From Pseudoalteromonas luteoviolacea (GTDB taxonomy: Bacteria > Pseudomonadota > Gammaproteobacteria > Enterobacterales > Alteromonadaceae), in the NCBI RefSeq assembly GCF_018100925.1, contig NZ_JAGJEH010000008.1, forward strand, positions 248,001-312,000: a stretch of 64,000 nucleotides of DNA. The letters are read 5' to 3'. The stretch's first letter is position 1; every line of letters begins with the position of its first letter. Made by a program: the position numbers and the translations under genes. Positions 8,210 to 17,562 of this stretch are shown here, piece by piece. The notes below the pieces were generated by a model. That model saw only the letters and a program-made list of their open reading frames with translations, was not told the origin of the DNA and did not search any database.

Positions 8210-9706
8210 TCATTTGGCACAGTATGTGTTGATACAAAGTGACAGTGGTAAGCTTTTCCAATATATCTGTTCTTGTTCAAGGTCTGCTGCAAACAAACTA
8301 TGTTGTTCAAACCAACTTTGATCAAATGACAATTCTACAGTGCTATTGGTAACTGAAAGCGTGTAGTCAGGCACTTGGCTTTTTTGGCGCTTTTGATGAA
8401 AGAGGATAGCCAGTCGTAATAAGGTGAGCAGTTTGGCAAACTGGCCTTGCGACTCCAACTCAACGAGTGTATTGAGTTCCGAGGGTTTGATTTTTTTTCG
8501 ATGGAATCGAATGAGTGCACCGAGCAGCTGTTGCTGTTCTTGCGTAAAGCCAGGCAGTTGGCTATTGCTCACAACATAAGCACTGTGTTTATGAATACCC
8601 GAAGAGTTTATCGCAATGCCAACTTCATGTAGTTGTACTGCCCAGCGCAACACTTCAAGGTCTAAACTCTCTAATTGCCAGTGTACTCTAGCGGCTTTGA
8701 ATAGACGTGTGATGGTGTGGCAAATATTCTGTGCATGCAAGGTATCAACTGCATACTGCTCAGCAAAAGAGGTAATAGTTCGAGTGCGAATATCGAATTC
8801 TGCATTTTGGGCCAACTCGTGCAGCAACCCTTCACGCAAAGCATAATCACAGTAAACCATCTGTTCAATATTCAGCTGGTTAAATGCACCGATCAGCACT
8901 GCAAGCCCCCCTGCAATACTCGACTTGCGCTCTTCAGGTAACGCTTTGAGATTAATGTTAGCAAGTGACTGAGCTTGAACAAAGTAAGCTCGGATCAACT
9001 CTAAAGACGCCAAAGTTAACGTTTTATTGGTAAATAATTCTTCATTAATAGCAGCGAGTGTTTTTATCGTACCTGAGGTACCTAAACACGTTTGCCAGCC
9101 AGCCTTGGAGTAACTGGCTGTGATGGCCTCAATATTTTGTTCGGCATGGATGATGGCCTTTTTAAAGCGTTTCTCTGACAGCTTTCCATCTTCGAAAAAA
9201 AGTTTACTCATGGTCACGCAGCCAATGTTACGGCTGGTCAGTAATTTATGATGCTGATGTTTGCCAATGATGATTTCTGTGCTGCCACCACCAATATCGA
9301 TCACTAAGCGGTTGTTTTCGTCATGGATGTAGTTGGCAACACCTTGGTAAATAAGCCTTGCCTCTTCTTGACCAGAAATGACGTTGATTTTGTATGGAAA
9401 AACGGATTTTGCTTGTTTGAGGAAGGTGCGAAGATTGCTGCAATTTCTCAGTGTATAGGTGGCCGCAACTTCAACATTTTGTTTCTCAAACCCTTTTAGA
9501 GTTGCTGCGAATTGTGCTAATACATGCATTGCTCGCTCGATAGCTGCATCGTCGAGGTCGAAATTTTGATTGAGGCCAGCAGCCAAATACACCCGCTGTT
9601 TCTCTTTATGGAGAATTTGCAACCGACCGTCCACCTCCCTTGCTACCACTAAATGAAAACTGTTTGAGCCCAAATCAATGGCTGCAAAAGAGGGGTATGT
9701 TGTCAT
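8210..9706 (-). CDS. ppx: exopolyphosphatase (Ppx/GppA family)
   Basis: The start at 9706 gives 498 residues, the usual length, and lies one base past the ppk stop. The ASKHA ATPase-fold opening is AAIDLGSNSFHLVVA; a second phosphate-binding loop is VIDIGGGSTEIIIG. The catalytic Glu is expected in SGQEEARLIYQGV, and the C-terminal half carries the HD-like region of the family (LREGLLHELAQ, QLHEVGIAI). It removes phosphate from the ends of polyphosphate chains, opposing Ppk, and some relatives also hydrolyse pppGpp. Transcribed from the ppk promoter. Ppx rather than GppA is chosen from length and neighbour. Confidence 0.93.
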   Translation of the reverse strand: MTTYPSFAAIDLGSNSFHLVVAREVDGRLQILHKEKQRVYLAAGLNQNFDLDDAAIERAMHVLAQFAATLKGFEKQNVEVAATYTLRNCSNLRTFLKQAKSVFPYKINVISGQEEARLIYQGVANYIHDENNRLVIDIGGGSTEIIIGKHQHHKLLTSRNIGCVTMSKLFFEDGKLSEKRFKKAIIHAEQNIEAITASYSKAGWQTCLGTSGTIKTLAAINEELFTNKTLTLASLELIRAYFVQAQSLANINLKALPEERKSSIAGGLAVLIGAFNQLNIEQMVYCDYALREGLLHELAQNAEFDIRTRTITSFAEQYAVDTLHAQNICHTITRLFKAARVHWQLESLDLEVLRWAVQLHEVGIAINSSGIHKHSAYVVSNSQLPGFTQEQQQLLGALIRFHRKKIKPSELNTLVELESQGQFAKLLTLLRLAILFHQKRQKSQVPDYTLSVTNSTVELSFDQSWFEQHSLFAADLEQEQIYWKSLPLSLCINTYCAK

Positions 9707-9707
9707 G

Positions 9708-11795
9708 TTAAATCCTACTGCTTTCCCATTTTTTAATGTGATCGTATATGGCGATCTGTGAGCGAATTTTTTTCTTATTACCACGATTTACATAATTATT
9801 CTTTTGTTCACCGTCTATCAAGCGCGCCTTAACGCGATCTCGAAATTGTAGTTCTAATGTATCAATGATCAACTGTTTTAATGCGTCGTCATAAATAGGC
9901 ACACCAACTTCAACACGGTGATCTAGATTACGTGTCATCCAATCCGCGGAAGAAATATAAACCTGAGGATCGCCATTATTTTCAAATACCATGACTCTTG
10001 GGTGCTCTAAAAAACGATCGACAATGCTGATCACGCGAATATTGTCACTAAAGCCTACAATGCCTGGAACTAAAGCACACATACCACGAATGATCATGCG
10101 AATCTTTACACCTTCCATTGCGGCGCTGTAGAGCTTTTCTATCAGCTCTTTATCTACTAAGTTATTGACTTTAAAAGTAATACGAGCGGTATTTCCAGCG
10201 CGCGCATTTGCTACTTCTTGCTCTATAAGCGAATAAATTTTTTCTCTAGCATTGAGCGGAGAAATCATTAAATGCTTGAAACTGAAAGGGCGATAGCTGG
10301 TTTCGATGAATTTAAATACATCGTCACACTCATTACAGATCTCCGGGTGCTTTGTGAACAAGCTAAAATCAGTGTAAATTCGTGCGGTCTTTTCGTGGAA
10401 ATTACCAGTCCCAATATGAGCATATTTAACGATTTGGCCTTTCTCTTTTCTGTGGATCACACAAAGTTTACTGTGCACTTTCAGTGCAGGTAGACCAACC
10501 ATGACTTTGATGCCATATTCACTGAGCATTTTAGCCCACTCAATGTTGTTCTGTTCGTCAAAACGTGCTTTTAATTCGACCATCACGGTGACTTTCTTAC
10601 CATTTTTGGCTGCATTGATAAGTGAAGCTATGAGTTGTGAACGGCTTGCAACACGGTAAATATTGATTTTTATCTGTGTGACTTTTGGATCAAATGCCGC
10701 TTGGCGCACATATTCCAGCATGTGATTAAAGGTATGGTATGGATAGTAAAGTAATACATCTTGTTCAGAAATCGCTTTAAATGCACTGTCATGTTTGTCA
10801 AACGCGCTGCTTTTTAGGGGGGGTAAAGGTTTATTTTCTAAATAGCCTCTACCAACATTAGGAAAAGCGATAAAGTCTCTAAAGTTACGATAGCTGCCAC
10901 CAGGGATCAACGCATCTTGCTGTGTCACGCCCAAACGTTTTTTCATCACCTTCATGATGCTATCAGGCATGGCTTCATCATAAGTCAACCTAACCGGCTC
11001 TGCATATAAACGCTGTTTGAGGCCTTTGGACATTTTGTCTAACAGACCTTCTTCTAGCTCATCATCGAGGTTGTACTCAGCATCACGGGTCAGTTTGATT
11101 TCATAGCCTTCTATATGCTCAAAGGATAAGAAGTTACTAAACACTTCACGCAGATGATATCTAACCACATCGTCAAGTAGCATCAGGGTTTTTTGCCGAC
11201 GTGTTTTTTCTGGTGGCAAAATAACAAAACGATCGAGGCGATCGGTTGGCAGCTCTAATAGGGCGTGATGATGTTTGTCATTGTCGTTACGCATTTCTAC
11301 AAACAGATAGGTCATTGTATCGTTGATAAGATCTGAATAGTCTTTATTTTCGGTCAGCAAGATTGGCGATAGATGCTGTAAAACCTGATCGTTAAAGTAG
11401 TCGCGTAGCCAAACCTTATGAAAATCCGAAAGCGCTTCGGGCTGTTTTACATGGATATTGTGCGCATTCAAATCCGTGAAAATTTGCTTGTGGATATGAT
11501 TAAACTTTTTTCCTAAAGACAGTACTTTTTTTTGTATTTGATTTAAAAGTGCTTCGTTTTCTTCAAAATTAGCATCGGGTAAATTGCTTAAAAGTATGCG
11601 GCGTTTTACATCAGCGACACGGACACGAAAAAATTCGTCAAGGTTATTAGAAAAAATACCTAAAAAGCGAATACGCTCAATAATCGGGTTATTTTTATCT
11701 TTGGCTTCTTGTAAGACTCGTTCATTAAATGACAGCCAACTAAGCTCTTTGGCAAAAAAGCTGATTGCTTTAGGGTCGCTAGATAGTGCGTGCAT
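9708..11795 (-). CDS. ppk1: polyphosphate kinase 1
   Basis: A 695-residue Ppk1, which builds long polyphosphate from ATP at the inner membrane. The N-terminal domain opens with FFAKELSWLSFNERVLQEA. The two phospholipase-D-like C-terminal domains contain the phosphorylated His in YAHIGTGNFHE and the second His in FLEHPRVMVFENNGDP. Length matches the family (about 690). The start ATG is at 11795, with a candidate Pho box about 50 bp upstream. ppx follows with a one-base gap, giving the classic ppk-ppx operon. Confidence 0.96.
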   Translation of the reverse strand: MHALSSDPKAISFFAKELSWLSFNERVLQEAKDKNNPIIERIRFLGIFSNNLDEFFRVRVADVKRRILLSNLPDANFEENEALLNQIQKKVLSLGKKFNHIHKQIFTDLNAHNIHVKQPEALSDFHKVWLRDYFNDQVLQHLSPILLTENKDYSDLINDTMTYLFVEMRNDNDKHHHALLELPTDRLDRFVILPPEKTRRQKTLMLLDDVVRYHLREVFSNFLSFEHIEGYEIKLTRDAEYNLDDELEEGLLDKMSKGLKQRLYAEPVRLTYDEAMPDSIMKVMKKRLGVTQQDALIPGGSYRNFRDFIAFPNVGRGYLENKPLPPLKSSAFDKHDSAFKAISEQDVLLYYPYHTFNHMLEYVRQAAFDPKVTQIKINIYRVASRSQLIASLINAAKNGKKVTVMVELKARFDEQNNIEWAKMLSEYGIKVMVGLPALKVHSKLCVIHRKEKGQIVKYAHIGTGNFHEKTARIYTDFSLFTKHPEICNECDDVFKFIETSYRPFSFKHLMISPLNAREKIYSLIEQEVANARAGNTARITFKVNNLVDKELIEKLYSAAMEGVKIRMIIRGMCALVPGIVGFSDNIRVISIVDRFLEHPRVMVFENNGDPQVYISSADWMTRNLDHRVEVGVPIYDDALKQLIIDTLELQFRDRVKARLIDGEQKNNYVNRGNKKKIRSQIAIYDHIKKWESSRI

Positions 11796-11821
11796 TTTAC
11801 ATTCCGTAGTAACGATAGCTT

Positions 11822-11860
11822 ATTCTAGAGTATGTCCAGAATGTGACACTTATATGACAT
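11822..11860 (-). promoter_or_regulatory. candidate Pho box and promoter for ppk-ppx
   Basis: On the minus strand, 11859-11843 reads TGTCATATAAGTGTCAC. That is two TGTCA half-sites 11 bp apart, the layout of a PhoB box (consensus CTGTCATAWAWCTGTMAY). Possible -10 elements downstream are CATACT (8 bp on) and TAGAAT at 11827-11822. The box lies about 50 bp before the ppk start. Seen by eye; PhoB binding is inferred. Confidence 0.6.
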
Positions 11861-11886
11861 TGGGTACAAGCTATGCAGAAAAGAGA

Positions 11887-11918
11887 TATATGGCAGTGGT
11901 AAACCTTCCTGCCATATA
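11887..11918 (-). terminator. terminator of gcvR
   Basis: A perfect 10-bp stem TATATGGCAG/CTGCCATATA with further inner pairing, followed on the minus strand by CTCTTTT. It separates gcvR from the ppk promoter. Confidence 0.6.
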
Positions 11919-11963
11919 AAGTTTAGAATGTAATTGAAATATTGGGTTATTTAGAATCAAAGA

Positions 11964-12470
11964 TTAGTCAGGTTCAACATCAACTATCAGGTCGCTGGTG
12001 ATAGCTTCCAGGGCGTCCACAACATGTTCTTTATCCATTCCTGGCGGTAAACTTACTGTGGCAAATGCACTAAATATGGGCAAACCCCAGTTGGGTGCAC
12101 TTTGTTGCCTTGAATTCAAGTGCGTGATATTGGCGCCTTTGTGGCGGATCACACTCGAAAGCTCTTGGATTATTCCCGGGCGATCATTACCTGTGATCAC
12201 CAAGTTTAGTTTTTCAATTTGAGATTCTGGCTGGCTATGTTCGCCATGCTCTATACGGACTTCAAGCTCTGGTAATGCGTGAAGAGCGTCTTGCAAGGTT
12301 TGCAAATGTTCTTCTGCAACTTCAACGAGTATAATACCTGCAAATTGTCCAGCTAAGTGGCTTAAATTACTGGTTGCCCAGTTACCATGATGCTGAAAAA
12401 TTGTGGCAGATATTTCTTCAACGAGACCAGGCCGGTCCTTACCTATAAGTGTTAATACTAACTGCTTCAT
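11964..12470 (-). CDS. gcvR: ACT-domain regulator, GcvR family
   Basis: 168 residues forming two ACT domains: residues 1-80 (VLTLIGKDRPGLVEEISATI) and 85-165 (LVITGNDRPGIIQELSSVI). The repeated GxDRPG loops bind small ligands such as glycine. E. coli GcvR (about 190 aa) binds GcvA and blocks gcvTHP activation when glycine is low. No gcv genes are nearby, so the target is inferred from family only. It is divergent from pstC and ends in its own hairpin at 11887-11918. Confidence 0.8.
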   Translation of the reverse strand: MKQLVLTLIGKDRPGLVEEISATIFQHHGNWATSNLSHLAGQFAGIILVEVAEEHLQTLQDALHALPELEVRIEHGEHSQPESQIEKLNLVITGNDRPGIIQELSSVIRHKGANITHLNSRQQSAPNWGLPIFSAFATVSLPPGMDKEHVVDALEAITSDLIVDVEPD

Positions 12471-12674
12471 ATCACATGTCTCTTATTATTAAATGCCTTT
12501 TGGCGGTGGTGGAAAAGCGATCTATCGCCTGTTAAGCCTAGTAAATGTGGCAGATTTTTCCAATAAGATGACATTCGCTTTGTAAACAAATGCAAATGAA
12601 AATACAGTGCATTCAAAGTAGGATTTGCGCAGGCGTAATAAAAGTTAAAAAAAGGCACAAAATCATCATGGCTG

Positions 12675-12708
12675 ATGTAACATAACTGTCATCTTGATGA
12701 AATATAAT
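12675..12708 (+). promoter_or_regulatory. candidate Pho box and -10 of the pst operon
   Basis: 12675-12692 reads ATGTAACATAACTGTCAT, matching the PhoB consensus fully in the second half-site and spacer (ATAA) and partly in the first. A perfect -10 TATAAT at 12703-12708 follows exactly 10 bp after the box, the geometry of PhoB-activated promoters where the box replaces the -35. The pstC ATG is at 12741. Confidence 0.72.
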
Positions 12709-12740
12709 GCGCCGCAACTTGATAATAAAAAGGTGTTTTG

Positions 12741-14975
12741 ATGACTTCCAATCCGCAAAAACCGTCCTTCAAAACGGATAGAAGCCGTCTCTTTAAAGAC
12801 CGCTTTGCCCAATTTGGCATTACCTCGGGTGGGGTGATGGTATTGGTTGCTTTGCTATTGATCTTCTTCTACTTACTTTATGTTGTACAGCCGATTTTTG
12901 AATCTGCAAGTGTGACTAAGCGTACCGAATTAGCCCTACAGAGTGAAAAAGCTTACCTGGGCCTTGGCATGGAGGAGCAAACGGAAATAGCTTATCTACT
13001 AGATAGTGCTGGCCAAGTCGACTTCTATCAGATCAAAGGTGACAAAACCGGTGAGCAACTTAGCTCATTAGCCGTTGAGCTAGATGGTCAAGTTAGTAGC
13101 TTTGCTCAAAGTGCACCTTTTCTAGGCATTTATGCATACGGCTTGGATAATGGTCAAGTTCAACTGGTTAAGCCAAGTTTTTTAATCTCTTTCCCTGGTA
13201 ACCAGCGTGTGATGAAGCCGCGACTGAGCTATCCCTTAGATGGCGTGCAGCTAGTCGTTGATGAGCAAGGGCAAGCCATTAAGCAGTTTGCATTTAGCCA
13301 CTATGAAGATAAAACCGCTGTCATCGCACAAATGGCGGATAAGCGTGTTATTTTTGCATCTTTCAGCGCTGAAGAAAATATGTTCTCTGGCGAGATAGAA
13401 TGGGCAGTTGAGCGCAGTTTACTGCCGATTGAAGGGCGTGTAGATGAGATATTGATTTCACCAGATACGACACGTGTATTTATACGCTCCGCAAATCAAA
13501 TTTATGTATTTGACACACGTTTTGCCGACGAAGTAGAGCAAATTCAATTGTTGGCAGCAAACGAAGAAAATGCCAACTTAGTGAATATGAATCTGTTAGC
13601 GGGTGCTAACTCACTGATGATCAGCAATGATAATGGTGAAGTTTCACAGTGGTTTGAAGTCAATACAGAGCAAGGTCGTCAATTTGCCAAAATTCGTGCT
13701 TTTGAGAGTGTTGTGGGTGCACAAGTTGATATCTTTAGCGAATTCTACCGTCGTACTTTCTTTACTACCACAGATACAGGCGAGCTAGGCTTGTATTATA
13801 CCACCAGCGAAGCACATTTATGGCAAGGTAAAGTGACAGATGGTGCAATTGAACATTTTGCTGTATCTCCTCGTTCAAACGCTGCGTTATTACTTTCAGG
13901 TAATACGTTAAATGTGGTTGAGCTACACAATGAGCACCCTGAAGTGACTTGGTCAGCGCTATGGCAAGAAGTGTGGTATGAAGGTTATCCAGAGCCTGCG
14001 TATATTTGGCAATCTACGTCTGCCAGTGATGACTTTGAGTCTAAGTTTTCATTAGTCCCAATCTCATTCGGTACCATTAAAGCTGCGATGTATGCGATGT
14101 TATTTGCTGTGCCAATTGCACTGTCAGCAGCGATTTACACAGCATATTTTATGTCACCAGAGCTACGCCGAGTTGTGAAGCCAACCGTTGAGATAATGGA
14201 AGCGCTTCCGACAGTAATTCTTGGCTTTCTTGCTGGCTTATGGTTAGCGCCACTGATTGAAGCGCATTTACCAGCTATTGTTGCACTACTCATAATGCTA
14301 CCGCTTGCAATTCTAGGAACGGCATTTGGTTGGACCAAGCTGCCAAAGCAAATTCGCCATCTATTACCTGATGGTTGGCATTCAATATTGTTGATCCCTG
14401 TTGTATTAATCGTCGGTTGGCTTTCATTTGCTATCAGTGACAGCATTGAGATTTGGATGTTTGGTGGGAACGTGCGCCAGTATCTAACCAATGAGTTAGG
14501 CCTGACGTTTGACCAACGTAACTCTTTAGTTGTGGGTATCGCAATGGGTTTTGCGGTTATTCCAACTATTTTCTCTATCGCGGAAGATGCGGTGTTTAGT
14601 GTGCCGAAGCACCTGTCAAATGGGTCTCTAGCTCTAGGGGCGACGCAGTGGCAAACTCTAGTGCGCGTGGTACTACTGACTGCTAGCCCTGGTATTTTCT
14701 CCGCCGTGATGATGGGTCTTGGCCGTGCGGTAGGTGAAACCATGATTGTACTAATGGCGACAGGTAACACACCGATTATGGACTGGAGTATTTTCCAAGG
14801 TATGCGTACATTGGCCGCAAATATTGCCGTTGAAATGCCGGAATCAGAAGTGGGTAGTTCGCACTATCGAATCTTATTCTTAGCTGCATTTGTTCTGTTT
14901 ATTTTTACATTTATCTTTAACACCGTGGCTGAGTTTGTTCGTCAGCAGCTGCGTGATAAATACAGCTCGATGTAA
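12741..14975 (+). CDS. pstC: phosphate ABC transporter permease PstC, extended form
   Basis: 744 residues, more than twice E. coli PstC (319). ATG 12741 has AAGGTG 6 bp upstream; a TTG at 12738 is less likely. One membrane helix at about 32-52 (VMVLVALLLIFFYLLYVV) is followed by a large probable periplasmic domain (about 55-430) of short beta-rich repeats resembling a propeller (ILISPDTTRVFIRSANQIY, SNDNGEVSQWFEV). The permease core then begins near 435 (SFGTIKAAMYAMLFAVPIA) with the EAA-type loop LSNGSLALGATQWQTLVRVV. It forms the inner-membrane channel with PstA, energised by PstB. First gene of pstC-pstA-pstB-phoU; no pstS here. Confidence 0.9.
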   Translation: MTSNPQKPSFKTDRSRLFKDRFAQFGITSGGVMVLVALLLIFFYLLYVVQPIFESASVTKRTELALQSEKAYLGLGMEEQTEIAYLLDSAGQVDFYQIKGDKTGEQLSSLAVELDGQVSSFAQSAPFLGIYAYGLDNGQVQLVKPSFLISFPGNQRVMKPRLSYPLDGVQLVVDEQGQAIKQFAFSHYEDKTAVIAQMADKRVIFASFSAEENMFSGEIEWAVERSLLPIEGRVDEILISPDTTRVFIRSANQIYVFDTRFADEVEQIQLLAANEENANLVNMNLLAGANSLMISNDNGEVSQWFEVNTEQGRQFAKIRAFESVVGAQVDIFSEFYRRTFFTTTDTGELGLYYTTSEAHLWQGKVTDGAIEHFAVSPRSNAALLLSGNTLNVVELHNEHPEVTWSALWQEVWYEGYPEPAYIWQSTSASDDFESKFSLVPISFGTIKAAMYAMLFAVPIALSAAIYTAYFMSPELRRVVKPTVEIMEALPTVILGFLAGLWLAPLIEAHLPAIVALLIMLPLAILGTAFGWTKLPKQIRHLLPDGWHSILLIPVVLIVGWLSFAISDSIEIWMFGGNVRQYLTNELGLTFDQRNSLVVGIAMGFAVIPTIFSIAEDAVFSVPKHLSNGSLALGATQWQTLVRVVLLTASPGIFSAVMMGLGRAVGETMIVLMATGNTPIMDWSIFQGMRTLAANIAVEMPESEVGSSHYRILFLAAFVLFIFTFIFNTVAEFVRQQLRDKYSSM

Positions 14976-14989
14976 TGGAGTGAAATGAC

Positions 14990-16639
14990 ATGGTAAGACA
15001 ATGGTTTAAGTCAGGATCTCCTTGGATCTGGATGACAGGTGGTGCTGTTAGCATCAGTTTAATCTCGGTCATCGGCTTGTTAGCGATGATCGCATGGAAA
15101 GGGTTGAGCTTTTTCTGGCCAACCGAAGTGGTTCAGTTTGAGCTGGAAGGCTCGGTTGCCAAGCAGACCGTGATTGGTGAAGTCTATGATAGAGAAATGG
15201 TGCCGAAAACACGCCTAGAAGCGGCGGGTTACGATTTGTCTGATTATCAAGATGAATATGTAGAACGTCTATTGGTAAAAACGGGTAACCGTGAGTTTGT
15301 TGAGCTAGATTTCCGCTGGATCTTAACGACAGATATTCAAAGTCGTTCAGTACCAGAAGAAATGGCAGTATTTGAGCGAACCAAAAATGGTAACTTTTAT
15401 GGCTACGTTGTACGTGTTATCGAAGACGGTCAGGTTGTATCGCAAAACCAAGTGGAGCGATTGGAAGAACTCGTTGAGCGCGCAGTAGAGTTAAACGAAG
15501 AGGCGCTGGATTTACAAAATGGTGATATTGGTCATATCAACTATGAGCTAGAGAGACTGCGTTTAAAAGAGCGCGGCTACCAGCTAGACAACGACCTGAC
15601 GCCTGAAGTTAAAGCCGACTTAGAAGCACAGCGTGCTCAGTTACGTGAAGATTACAAAGTATTTGAAAAGCGTCTATTTGAACTGCGCTCAGATGCTAAG
15701 CGAGATTATGTCGTTGTGCGTGATATGCGTGGTGAAGAAGTCACCTTACCGCTATACCAAGTACTCGACGTTTGGTTCCCAAATAATATGGGCTTCTTTG
15801 CAAAAGTAGGTCATTACTTCTCACAGACAAGTAAATTTATTAGCGATGACCCACGTGAAGCAAACACTGAAGGTGGCGTATTCCCTGCGATCTTTGGTAC
15901 TGTTTTCATGGTTATGTTGATGGCTGTGATCGTGACACCATTTGGGGTTGTTGCAGCTATTTATCTACATGAGTACGCGGCTAAAAATGCCGTCACCAAA
16001 ATGATCCGTATTGCGGTAATTAACTTGGCGGGTGTGCCATCCATTGTATATGGTGTATTTGGTCTAGGTTTCTTTGTATATATGTTGGGCGGTTCTATTG
16101 ACCAGTTATTTTACCCAGAGGCAGCGCCTAGCCCGGTATTTGGTACACCAGGTGTCATTTGGTCAGCACTTACATTGGCAATCCTCACTTTACCTGTGGT
16201 GATTGTCTCGACAGAAGAAGGTTTGTCTCGTATTCCAAGTTCAGTACGCCACGGTTCTTTGGCGTTGGGTGCAACCAAGGCTGAAACGTTATGGCGTATT
16301 ATCGTACCGATGGCGAGTCCTGCAATTATGACGGGTCTGATTCTAGCGGTTGCACGTGCTGCTGGTGAAGTAGCACCACTGATGTTGGTAGGTGTGGTGA
16401 AAATGGCTCCAACCTTACCGCTAGATGGCAATTTCCCATATATTCATCTAGATCGTAAATTTATGCACTTGGGTTTCCATATTTATGATGTTGGTTTCCA
16501 AAGTCCAAATGTAGAAGCGGCACGCCCACTTGTGTATGCGACAGCTTTCTTACTTGTTACGGTGATCATCGCACTGAATATCACAGCGATTGGCATTCGT
16601 AACCACTTACGCGAAAAATTCAGAGCTCTAGAGCACTAA
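14990..16639 (+). CDS. pstA: phosphate ABC transporter permease PstA, extended form
   Basis: 549 residues against 296 in E. coli. A membrane helix at about 17-37 is followed by a roughly 240-residue insert with a clear coiled coil (about 160-235, rich in Glu/Leu/Arg: LEELVERAVELNEEAL, LEAQRAQLREDYKVFEKRL). The permease domain starts near 295 (GGVFPAIFGTVFMVMLMAVI) and holds the EAA-like loop VRHGSLALGATKAETLWRII and AAGEVAPLMLVG. It begins 15 bp after pstC. Large PstC and PstA forms like this occur in marine gammaproteobacteria; the role of the extra domains is unknown to me. Confidence 0.9.
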   Translation: MVRQWFKSGSPWIWMTGGAVSISLISVIGLLAMIAWKGLSFFWPTEVVQFELEGSVAKQTVIGEVYDREMVPKTRLEAAGYDLSDYQDEYVERLLVKTGNREFVELDFRWILTTDIQSRSVPEEMAVFERTKNGNFYGYVVRVIEDGQVVSQNQVERLEELVERAVELNEEALDLQNGDIGHINYELERLRLKERGYQLDNDLTPEVKADLEAQRAQLREDYKVFEKRLFELRSDAKRDYVVVRDMRGEEVTLPLYQVLDVWFPNNMGFFAKVGHYFSQTSKFISDDPREANTEGGVFPAIFGTVFMVMLMAVIVTPFGVVAAIYLHEYAAKNAVTKMIRIAVINLAGVPSIVYGVFGLGFFVYMLGGSIDQLFYPEAAPSPVFGTPGVIWSALTLAILTLPVVIVSTEEGLSRIPSSVRHGSLALGATKAETLWRIIVPMASPAIMTGLILAVARAAGEVAPLMLVGVVKMAPTLPLDGNFPYIHLDRKFMHLGFHIYDVGFQSPNVEAARPLVYATAFLLVTVIIALNITAIGIRNHLREKFRALEH

Positions 16640-16668
16640 TAGTACAGATTTGAAATAGGTATCCTTTT

Positions 16669-17496
16669 ATGATTACAGTAGCGCCACAAGTAAATAATGC
16701 AGATGCTAATACGAAATTAGATCTTGCCAACTTGAGCCCAGAGCAAACCGCTTTAGAGATCAAAGACCTTGACCTTTACTATGGTGATAAACAAGCTCTG
16801 AGTAAAATCAATATGTTGATCCCCAAGGGTCAAGTAACCGCTTTTATCGGCCCATCTGGTTGTGGTAAATCCACTCTGTTGCGCTGTATCAACCGAATGA
16901 ATGACTTGGTAGATACATGTCGCATTGAAGGTGAGATCAACCTCCATGGTCAAAATATATATGACAAAGGCGTCGACGTTGCGGCACTGCGCCGCAATGT
17001 GGGCATGGTATTCCAAAGACCAAACCCGTTTCCTAAATCAATATACGAAAATGTGGTGTATGGCCTTCGCCTGCAAGGCATCAAAGATAAACGTAAACTT
17101 GACGAGGTTGTAGAGCGCTCACTACGTGGTGCTGCGCTGTGGGATGAAGTAAAAGACCGTCTTCATGACAGTGCGTTTGGTCTATCAGGTGGTCAGCAGC
17201 AACGTTTGGTTATTGCTCGATCTATTGCAATTGAGCCAGAGGTTTTACTACTGGATGAGCCAACTTCGGCACTTGATCCAATTTCGACATTGGTTATTGA
17301 AGAACTCATTAATGACCTAAAAGATAAGTATACTGTTGTGATTGTTACACACAACATGCAACAAGCTGCGCGTGTATCTGACCAAACAGCCTTCATGTAT
17401 ATGGGTGAGCTGATTGAGTATTCGGATACCAATACACTATTTACAACACCAACGAAGAAGAAAACCGAAGACTACATCACAGGTCGTTACGGTTAA
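16669..17496 (+). CDS. pstB: phosphate ABC transporter ATP-binding protein PstB
   Basis: 275 residues; the ATPase that drives PstCA. Walker A GPSGCGKST is at about 64-72, Q-loop region VGMVFQRPNPFPKSIYENV, ABC signature LSGGQQQRLVIAR and Walker B VLLLDEPTSALD, then the switch His in VIVTHNMQQA. A 25-residue N-terminal leader before the ATPase core is longer than in E. coli. A 7-bp hairpin lies between it and phoU. Confidence 0.97.
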   Translation: MITVAPQVNNADANTKLDLANLSPEQTALEIKDLDLYYGDKQALSKINMLIPKGQVTAFIGPSGCGKSTLLRCINRMNDLVDTCRIEGEINLHGQNIYDKGVDVAALRRNVGMVFQRPNPFPKSIYENVVYGLRLQGIKDKRKLDEVVERSLRGAALWDEVKDRLHDSAFGLSGGQQQRLVIARSIAIEPEVLLLDEPTSALDPISTLVIEELINDLKDKYTVVIVTHNMQQAARVSDQTAFMYMGELIEYSDTNTLFTTPTKKKTEDYITGRYG

Positions 17497-17510
17497 AAAT
17501 AGAAGTCTCT

Positions 17511-17529
17511 GCTGCCCTGATAGGGCAGC
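17511..17529 (+). other. intercistronic hairpin pstB/phoU
   Basis: GCTGCCC/GGGCAGC stem with loop TGATA, 14 bp after the pstB stop and without a T-tract. It may protect the upstream message end or weakly attenuate phoU. Confidence 0.4.
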
Positions 17530-17562
17530 GCGATTGGGTTGTTATCAAAGGTAGGGTTTTAG

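Noticed and set aside
14135..14770. 211-codon minus-strand frame inside pstC
   Set aside because: Shadow of the permease domain; composition is not protein-like.
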